Positions 16,284 through 20,852 of a stretch of 20,852 nt of DNA are shown piece by piece. Position numbers and translations under genes: made by a program. Position 1 is the first letter of the stretch; each line of letters starts with the position of its first letter. Under the pieces are notes generated by a model. It was given only the letters and a program-made list of their open reading frames with translations, did no database searches and had not been told where the DNA came from. The stretch is from contig DATDCV010000532.1 in NCBI GenBank assembly GCA_036524155.1, positions 1-20,852 of the forward strand, read 5' to 3'. Source of the DNA: DATDCV01 sp036524155. GTDB taxonomy: Bacteria; Verrucomicrobiota; Verrucomicrobiia; Limisphaerales; UBA8199.

Positions 16284-17294
16284 CTAAGCCAGCCAGGCCC
16301 GTTCGCGGTTTTGAACTTGCGGCAGGAGATTCCTTACCAGCGCGACGTTCTGCTCGACCTGGAAGTCGAACATGCCGACGCAGATAAAGTCGGCCCCGTT
16401 GGCAAAAGCGTACTTGAACCCGGACTCTGGCCGGATAGCGCCGGCCGCCAGAACCTTGAAGGCTATCCATGGCTTTTGCACTTCCTGCATGAACGCGGCG
16501 GTCTTCTCCGGCTCCATGTCCCAGTAATTATCGGCGCGGTTATCCACCACGTCGTCTTTTTGGTCCGGCCGGCGCGTGGACCAATAATTGGTGTGATGCA
16601 AGGTCTTGACGTAAAAGTCGGCGCCGTATTTGTTCTTCTCGGAAAGCACGATCACTTCGAGTTTATGGGCGCCGATCCCGCCGGGCACGCCTTTGGACTT
16701 GATGAACTCGACACAGTTGCCCAGCAAATCCAGGCGGCCGGCTTTTAGAAACTGATCCGACTTGACGCCCTGGATGTAGACCGCGGCAGCCCCAAAATCG
16801 ATCGATTGGGCGATGTTCGTCTTCCAATCATCCATGTCGGGATGGCCTTCGGCAATCCACTGGATCTTCCCCCCGCGTTCCTTCCAGTAGCGCGCGAAGA
16901 TGTCTTTGGGCTTCTTGATCGGGTCGGCAATGATCGCGTTGACGCCGTGTTCCTCGAGAAGCTGAAGAGTGTCGAGAACTTTCTCTTCGGTATTGTAGGC
17001 GCGCATCAGGCTGGGCACATAATGCAGGTCGCGCGAATGCGCCCACCCGCTGATCAGGTTGCCCCCGGAGATTAGCCGGCTGATCGTCAGCTTGCCAATC
17101 TTCCCCATCGGCAGCGTGCCTTTGCTGGAAGCGAGGACGGGCGGGCGCGAAGAACCTGTTGTCCCCCCGGCTGCGCCAGCGGATGCCGCCGCTCCAGCGG
17201 AAACCACCAGCGCGCGCGTGATGAAATCGCGGCGGTTGACTCCGGCTGTGGTGGAAGCTGAGCTTGGGATCGCTTCGCGAGAACTTGCATTCAT
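16284..17294 (-). CDS. Tat-exported conserved protein, TIM-barrel-like, function unknown
   Basis: The 336-residue protein begins with a twin-arginine signal: NRRDFITRALVVSAGAAASAGAAGG, with the RR pair at 21-22 followed by an Ala-rich hydrophobic stretch. It should therefore be exported folded, possibly with a cofactor. The mature part (from about 60) shows alternating strand-helix segments that suggest a TIM barrel. These include KLTISRLISGGNLISGW, LLEEHGVNAIIADP, IQWIAEGHPD, AAAVYIQG, GVPGGIGAHKLEVI, VKTLHHTNYW, KPWIAFKVLAAGAI and GADFICVGMFDFQV. From memory this matches Tat-signal proteins common in planctomycetes and verrucomicrobia, with a distant aldo/keto-reductase-like start (KLTISRLISGGN). 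I know of no tested function. The ATG is chosen over a TTG 63 nt upstream because Tat signals have short n-regions. No operon partner is evident. Confidence 0.75.
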   Translation of the reverse strand: MNASSREAIPSSASTTAGVNRRDFITRALVVSAGAAASAGAAGGTTGSSRPPVLASSKGTLPMGKIGKLTISRLISGGNLISGWAHSRDLHYVPSLMRAYNTEEKVLDTLQLLEEHGVNAIIADPIKKPKDIFARYWKERGGKIQWIAEGHPDMDDWKTNIAQSIDFGAAAVYIQGVKSDQFLKAGRLDLLGNCVEFIKSKGVPGGIGAHKLEVIVLSEKNKYGADFYVKTLHHTNYWSTRRPDQKDDVVDNRADNYWDMEPEKTAAFMQEVQKPWIAFKVLAAGAIRPESGFKYAFANGADFICVGMFDFQVEQNVALVRNLLPQVQNRERAWLA

Positions 17295-17490
17295 AGACCC
17301 AGATGACTGTCGGTTGCAGGGAGGACCTAAAGACCCGTCCCCGTTGCTGCTGGCCAATTACTTACCAAAGCGCTCCCGAAAGGCAAAGATTTTTGCCAAA
17401 ACCTAATGAGGGCAAAAAACGCCTGACGCCCTAGAGACAAAACTGGTGCGGGCAGACCAGCGTCGGCGAAGGGAAAGGAGGGAGAGCGGG
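17295..17490. other. Upstream region of the Tat-exported protein gene
   Basis: No gene is visible in this stretch. It holds a perfect inverted repeat, GGCAAA GATT TTTGCC (17382-17397), about 90 bp before the start codon. This could be an operator or part of a promoter region. I found no convincing -10/-35 pair. The rest of the gap, up to vapC, is the WD40 remnant. Confidence 0.3.
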
Positions 17491-17634
17491 TCAACCTCCG
17501 CGCCGCTGATGGCTCACGAGGGCGAGGTTGTCTCCGTTGAATTCAGCCGGGACGGCCGTATGTCGGCCACCCCCCCGTGACCACAGCGCCAGGTCTGGGA
17601 TGCGCGAACCGGCGCACCGGTGGTGTCCGCTCAT
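17491..17634 (+). pseudogene. Broken WD40 repeat, remnant of a WD40 protein gene
   Basis: On the plus strand the sequence reads APLMAHEGEVVSVEFSRDGR, then MSAT, then a stop at 17578, and then in the same frame QVWDARTGAPVVSAHR. This is one nearly complete WD40 repeat (H-G-x-V-x-x-V-x-F-S-x-D-G-R ... V-W-D-A-x-T-G) plus the lead-in to the next. The missing middle is present in another frame right after a run of seven C (17570-17576), reading RDHSAR, which is exactly the expected link. Two compensating frameshifts therefore explain the damage. Nothing upstream or downstream continues the protein, and the fragment ends at the 3' end of vapC. The source was probably a larger WD40 or kinase-WD40 protein. 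Confidence 0.6.
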
Positions 17635-18041
17635 CGGTTTCGGGCGGCGTGCCGGGTAATGGGCAGGTGCCTGGCGTAGAGATCGAAATCGGTGTCCGTG
17701 GTGAAGATCCGCAACCCATGCCGGACCGCCACGGCGCAGATGAGCAGATCGGTAGCCGTGCCTTGCACCCCTTGCCGGCGGCAAAGATCGTAATAGTGAG
17801 CGGCATTCTCATCGTCCTCCTCGTCCAGTGGAAGGTTAGGGTAGAAGCGCAGGTACTCCTTGAGCTGGGCAAAACGCTCCTGCGGTTGCGCGCCGGAAAG
17901 CAACTCCTGGCGGACAGGGCCGAGCAACTCCACGGCGTCGGCGCGGATCAGACGCGCGACTTCACGCGCCACCGGATCATTCCCGGGCCGGTTTCTCCGC
18001 AAGAATTGCGACCAGACGCAGGTGTCCACCAGCACCCTCAT
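17631..18041 (-). CDS. vapC: VapC-type PIN-domain ribonuclease toxin
   Basis: The 136-residue product is a complete PIN domain. The acidic residues expected for the metal site are present: Asp6 in RVLVDTCVW, Glu46 in VRQELLSG, Asp98 in GTATDLLICA, and Asp116 (or Asp118) in FTTDTDFD. VapC toxins cut specific RNAs, often initiator tRNA or the sarcin-ricin loop of rRNA, and are held inactive by VapB. The start codon overlaps the vapB stop as ATGA, the usual arrangement for coupled translation. A TTG start 30 nt upstream would lie inside vapB and is unlikely. Its 3' end meets a broken WD40 gene. All catalytic residues are intact, so the pair may be functional. Confidence 0.92.
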   Translation of the reverse strand: MRVLVDTCVWSQFLRRNRPGNDPVAREVARLIRADAVELLGPVRQELLSGAQPQERFAQLKEYLRFYPNLPLDEEDDENAAHYYDLCRRQGVQGTATDLLICAVAVRHGLRIFTTDTDFDLYARHLPITRHAARNR

Positions 18042-18238
18042 CGGCGGCCCCGCATCCGTTTGTAATCCCAAGCCGGATCAAAATCGATCTGACCGGCGAG
18101 CTCCAGCAGCCGCCGCCGATTTCGGCGCCCCACGAACTCGGCCAGGGCGGCGTTCACGGCCGCCTGCTTGGTCTTGAAGCCTCCAAGCTCCACCGCGTCA
18201 GCCACCAGCTTGTCGTTCAGTTTCAGATTCGTCGGCAT
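18038..18238 (-). CDS. vapB: VapB-type antitoxin
   Basis: The 66-residue protein starts MPTNLKLNDKLVADAVELGG, a form typical of the type II VapB antitoxins (pfam VapB_antitoxin) with a ribbon-helix-helix-like N-terminus. FKTKQAAVNAALAEFVGRRN follows as the helical part. The C-terminal tail, with DFDPAWDYKRMRGRR, would wrap into the toxin groove. It should neutralise VapC and bind its own promoter. The internal ATG is chosen over the longer open frame because family proteins begin MxTNLxL. Coordinates overlap vapC by 4 nt. A palindrome 17 nt upstream is a candidate operator. Confidence 0.9.
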   Translation of the reverse strand: MPTNLKLNDKLVADAVELGGFKTKQAAVNAALAEFVGRRNRRRLLELAGQIDFDPAWDYKRMRGRR

Positions 18239-18254
18239 GGCGAGAAGATAGTCT

Positions 18255-18272
18255 GACACATCACAGTGTGTC
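18255..18272 (-). promoter_or_regulatory. Candidate VapB operator in front of vapBC
   Basis: The perfect inverted repeat GACACA TCACAG TGTGTC has 6-bp arms and a 6-nt centre, ending 17 nt before the vapB ATG. VapBC operons are typically autorepressed by antitoxin-toxin complexes that bind such palindromes over the promoter. The assignment rests on position and symmetry. Confidence 0.45.
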
Positions 18273-18432
18273 CACGGAGTCCGCCGCCCTCCACAGCCAA
18301 TGTCTCCGGGTCCCGTCCCGGGGAATGTCGCTTCTGAAAACGCACCAACACGCTTCAGCCAGCCTTCCACGGTCTCGGTTTCGCAGTTTTCATTGCTCTG
18401 CCCTCGGCTTTCTGTCTTCGGCTCTCAGTGCC
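18273..18432. other. Noncoding gap between vapB and the DUF5615 remnant
   Basis: This is part of the 324-bp gap between vapB and the permease gene. No gene or strong terminator hairpin is visible. On the minus strand it begins with a run of sequence (encoding ESRRQKAEGR-like residues) that resembles low-complexity intergenic sequence rather than coding DNA. Confidence 0.3.
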
Positions 18433-18561
18433 CAAATGGCCTGGCCAGTCGGCCCGTGAACCGAGGATCAAAGCGACGCGTTCGGCGACCGCGGTCGCAG
18501 ACGGCGGAGGGATACGGAACAGGATGATTCCACTCGAGGCCTTCGCCCCTTGCCGAAACGC
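18433..18561 (-). pseudogene. C-terminal remnant of a DUF5615-type (PIN-like) toxin
   Basis: On the minus strand the sequence reads AFRQGAKASSGIILFRIPPP, SATAVAERVALILGSRADW and PGHL. From memory this matches the second half of DUF5615 proteins, PIN-like predicted RNases in toxin-antitoxin pairs, where a GLPAxSGIVLFRIPPRSPxEVAxRV block is followed by a DDWxGHFSVV block. The N-terminal half with the catalytic aspartates is missing, and the expected tail after GHF is replaced by unrelated sequence. It begins directly after the end of the permease gene, so that gene's 3' end probably marks a rearrangement joint. With the WD40 fragment it brackets vapBC. Confidence 0.5.
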
Positions 18562-18562
18562 T

Positions 18563-20029
18563 CTAGGAAACATCCCGGCCAGGACCGGATCTTCCGGCCC
18601 GGTATCCATATAGCCCGTAGAAGGCGATATAGGCAAAGGCGACGATGGGCACGACAAAGGAAAACTGAATGCCCCACTTGTCAGCGACCGCACCCTGGGC
18701 GGGCGGTAGGAGGGCACCGCCCAAAATCGCGATCACCAGTAACGACGAGGCCTGGCTCTTCAGCGAGCCGAGCCCCTCGATGGCGAGTGAAAAAATATTC
18801 GACCACATCACCGAGCAAAACAGCCCGACGCAGAGGATGGCCCACTTGGCAGTTTCGCCGGCGCTGACAATGCCGGTGATCATCAGGAGGATGATCACGC
18901 CGCTGAAAATCGCCAGCATCCGGTGCGGGCTGGATTCGCCGAGGAAAAACGCCACGAGCAGCAGGGCGAGAAACGAGCCGTACCGCAGCGCGTTGGACAG
19001 GCTGCACAGCTCAATCACATGATCCCAACCGAGGTTCAAGGCCCGGTTGACCACGGGCAGAGCCAGGATGACGGCGAAGGCAGCGACCGGCACCGCCACC
19101 ACCAGCGTGTGCTTTATGACCTTGCGCAGGTCGCTCAACGCGAATGCGCCCATGAACCGGCCGATCATTAACCCGCCCCAGTAAAAAGCCAGGTAGCTGC
19201 TGGCCACTTCTTTGGGGATTTTCCCCAGCCGTTCGATCCCGAGGAAGTTCACGATCGCGCTGCCAGTGCTGATCTCTCCGCCGACATACATGAAGATCGC
19301 GATCATCCCGAGGACCGTGTGCGGATATTTCAGCGCGCCCACCCCGCGCACGATTTGTTCCTTGTTCGTAAAATTCGGCACGTGCGCGAAGGCGAAAAAC
19401 ACGGCCAGCAGCAGATAAGCGGCCGCGAAGCCCAGGTAGGGAAACTTGACGGAGTCGGCGCCATGCGCGCCCGGACGAGTAAAGACGGTAAAAATCAGCC
19501 AGCCGCCGATGATTGGCCCGATGGTGGTTCCGAAGGAGTTAAAGCCCTGGGACAGGTTCAGCCGGCTGGAAGCGGTGCGTTCGGGGCCCAGGATCGTGAC
19601 ATAAGGATTGGCGGCGATTTGCAGCAAGGCAAGTCCCAGGCCGATGACGAAGAGGGCGCTCAGGATGAAGGGATACGACGCGAGGCTCGCCGCCGGGAAA
19701 ATCAAAGCGCTGCCGCTGGCCGAGATTAACAGCCCGATGATGACGCCTCGTTTGTAACCAATGTGGTTAATCGGGTCGCCATAAAAGATGGAGACCAGGA
19801 AGTAGAGCAAGCCGCCGATGGAATAGGCGCTGAAGAACGCGAGCTGAACCAGCATGGCATGGAAATAATCCAGGCCGAACGCATCCTTGAGACGCGGGAT
19901 GAGGATGTCGTTCCAGACGTTCATGAATCCCCACATGAAGAAGAGGATCGTCATGATCGCGAACGGCCCGCGGTAAGAGGGCGCGGTGGCGCTCAGGCGG
20001 ACATCAGAGGCATCGGATTGGGGGCGCAT
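18563..20029 (-). CDS. MFS sugar:proton symporter, FucP/GluP family
   Basis: This 488-residue membrane protein has about twelve helices and the FucP-family signature. FFMWGFMNVWNDILIP (Asn40-Asp41) in helix 1 matches the proton/substrate Asp region of E. coli FucP. LLQIAANPYVTILGPERTAS with SSRLNLSQGFNSFGTTIGP in helices 4-5 matches the second signature. At the position of FucP Glu135 there is Gln137, which, as I recall, is usual for the glucose/galactose (GluP-type) branch, so fucose itself is unlikely. The ATG is favoured over a TTG 39 nt upstream that lies within the preceding gene. Only 5 nt separate it from the stop of the glutamine synthetase-like gene, so the two are probably cotranscribed. 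Its 3' end abuts a broken toxin gene. Confidence 0.9.
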   Translation of the reverse strand: MRPQSDASDVRLSATAPSYRGPFAIMTILFFMWGFMNVWNDILIPRLKDAFGLDYFHAMLVQLAFFSAYSIGGLLYFLVSIFYGDPINHIGYKRGVIIGLLISASGSALIFPAASLASYPFILSALFVIGLGLALLQIAANPYVTILGPERTASSRLNLSQGFNSFGTTIGPIIGGWLIFTVFTRPGAHGADSVKFPYLGFAAAYLLLAVFFAFAHVPNFTNKEQIVRGVGALKYPHTVLGMIAIFMYVGGEISTGSAIVNFLGIERLGKIPKEVASSYLAFYWGGLMIGRFMGAFALSDLRKVIKHTLVVAVPVAAFAVILALPVVNRALNLGWDHVIELCSLSNALRYGSFLALLLVAFFLGESSPHRMLAIFSGVIILLMITGIVSAGETAKWAILCVGLFCSVMWSNIFSLAIEGLGSLKSQASSLLVIAILGGALLPPAQGAVADKWGIQFSFVVPIVAFAYIAFYGLYGYRAGRSGPGRDVS

Positions 20030-20034
20030 GCAAG

Positions 20035-20852
20035 CTAGATCTGTTCGAAATAACGCAGCTTCTCCCAATCGGTCACGGCATTTCCGAAGGCCTCGAGTTC
20101 CAGGCGGGCGTGGCGAACATAGAATTCCACCACGGCTTGGCCGAAGGCGGCTCGGGCGAGGTCCGAACGTTCGAGCAAGTCGGCGGCATCGCGGAGGCTT
20201 GCGGGCAGCCGCGCGAGCTTGGGATCCACGTAAGCGTTGCCCGTGTACTCGTCACCGCAATCCAGTTTCTCCTCCACGCCGGCCAAGCCCGCCGCCAGCA
20301 TTGCGGCGAAGGCGAGATACGGGTTCGCATCCGCCCCCGGCATCCGATTCTCGATCCGGAAACTGTCCTGTTCCCCGACGACCCGGAACCCAACCGTGCG
20401 ATTGTCCGCCGCCCAGGCCATTTTTGTGGGGGCCCAGCTCCCGGGTTGGTACCGCTTGTAACTGTTGATTGTCGGGGCGAAAAAAAGGCACAGTTCGGGC
20501 GAATACTTAATGAGGCCGCCGAGGAATTGCCGGAAGAACAACGAACCGCGAATCTCCCGGTCCGGACGGTTTTTCCGTTTGGCTTTGCCGCGACCCGCGG
20601 CCCTTTCGTGGGCTTCCCAAAACAAATTCCGCCCGTCTTTCCAGAGGCTTAGGTGGACGTGACAGGAGTTGCCGGCTTCGGCTGGCGCGTACTTGGCCAT
20701 GAAGGAGACCGACTTGCCATGTTGCTCGGCGATTTCCTTGATCCCCTGCTTGAAGAGCACGTGCCGGTCGGCCATCGCCAGCGGCTCGGTGTAGATGAAA
20801 TTGATCTCGTGCTGTCCACGGCTCCATTCGCCTTTGCTGCTCTCGATGGGTA
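20035..20852 (-). CDS. Glutamine synthetase-family ligase, 5' end beyond the window
   Basis: At least 272 residues of the C-terminal catalytic part are present; the reading frame enters from the window edge (PIESSKGEWSRGQHEINFIY) before MADRHVLFK. Landmarks of the glutamine synthetase fold are GQHEINF (metal/glutamate site), GNSCHVHLSLW with the ATP-site histidine, PTINSYKRYQPGSWAPTKMAW, and RIENRMPGADANPYLAFAAML. The tail VRHARLELEAFGNAVTDWEK, ending RYFEQI, resembles the GlnA3/GlnA4/PuuA branch that joins glutamate to amines such as polyamines or ethanolamine rather than to ammonia. That subfamily call is from memory and moderate in strength. The partner MFS permease 5 nt downstream supports a catabolic role. 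No adenylylation-site motif was seen in the visible part. Confidence 0.88.
   Translation of the reverse strand, partial: PIESSKGEWSRGQHEINFIYTEPLAMADRHVLFKQGIKEIAEQHGKSVSFMAKYAPAEAGNSCHVHLSLWKDGRNLFWEAHERAAGRGKAKRKNRPDREIRGSLFFRQFLGGLIKYSPELCLFFAPTINSYKRYQPGSWAPTKMAWAADNRTVGFRVVGEQDSFRIENRMPGADANPYLAFAAMLAAGLAGVEEKLDCGDEYTGNAYVDPKLARLPASLRDAADLLERSDLARAAFGQAVVEFYVRHARLELEAFGNAVTDWEKLRYFEQI

Noticed and set aside
1..20852. CRISPR arrays, tRNA or rRNA genes and prophage
   Set aside because: I saw no regularly spaced repeats, tRNA-like cloverleaf with conserved T-loop, rRNA segment or phage gene. A tool-based scan was not possible.

Overview
The window is a GC-rich bacterial chromosome segment. 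It holds large secreted glycosidase-like proteins, a Tat-exported TIM-barrel-like protein, a YfhO-type membrane protein, a VapBC pair, gene remnants, and intergenic hairpins with weak Shine-Dalgarno signals. This mix suggests the PVC group, most likely a Verrucomicrobiota (Pedosphaera-like) soil or freshwater bacterium. That assignment is inference from gene content; no rRNA or marker gene is present.

Layout. (1) 1-1312, plus strand: a remnant of a small MNT-type nucleotidyltransferase runs into a secreted conserved protein of unknown function. (2) 1328-5742, minus strand: a tight three-gene operon with junctions TAAATG and ATGA. It encodes a periplasmic gamma-glutamyltransferase, a secreted M14 zinc carboxypeptidase and a membrane-anchored protein with carboxypeptidase-regulatory-like domains. 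It looks like an extracytoplasmic peptide and gamma-glutamyl breakdown unit. (3) 5743-6066: a divergent intergenic region with repeat-like sequence. (4) 6067-12733, plus strand: two large secreted glycoside-hydrolase-like proteins. The first is a GH2-type protein with two C-terminal amidotransferase-like domains, which keeps the nucleophile Glu but lacks the usual acid/base Glu. The second is a GH38/DUF5054-like protein. (5) 12742-16116, minus strand: a TSUP (TauE/SafE) permease and a YfhO-family polytopic protein that carries an in-frame repeat-like insert. (6) 16117-17294, minus strand: an intrinsic terminator and a Tat-exported conserved protein. (7) 17491-18561: a small gene graveyard around an intact vapBC pair, with a broken WD40 repeat on one side and the C-terminal part of a DUF5615-type toxin on the other; an operator-like palindrome lies in front of vapB. 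(8) 18563-20852, minus strand: a FucP/GluP-type MFS permease, 5 nt downstream of a glutamine synthetase-like gene cut by the window edge.

Taken together, the genes describe scavenging of complex organic matter: secreted glycan and peptide hydrolases, a sugar-type symporter, and a gamma-glutamyl ligase that may assimilate amines. No CRISPR array, phage, transposase or RNA gene was recognised. The most unusual signals are the GH2-like protein with an altered catalytic site, the cluster of decayed genes around vapBC, and the repeat-like insert inside the YfhO gene.
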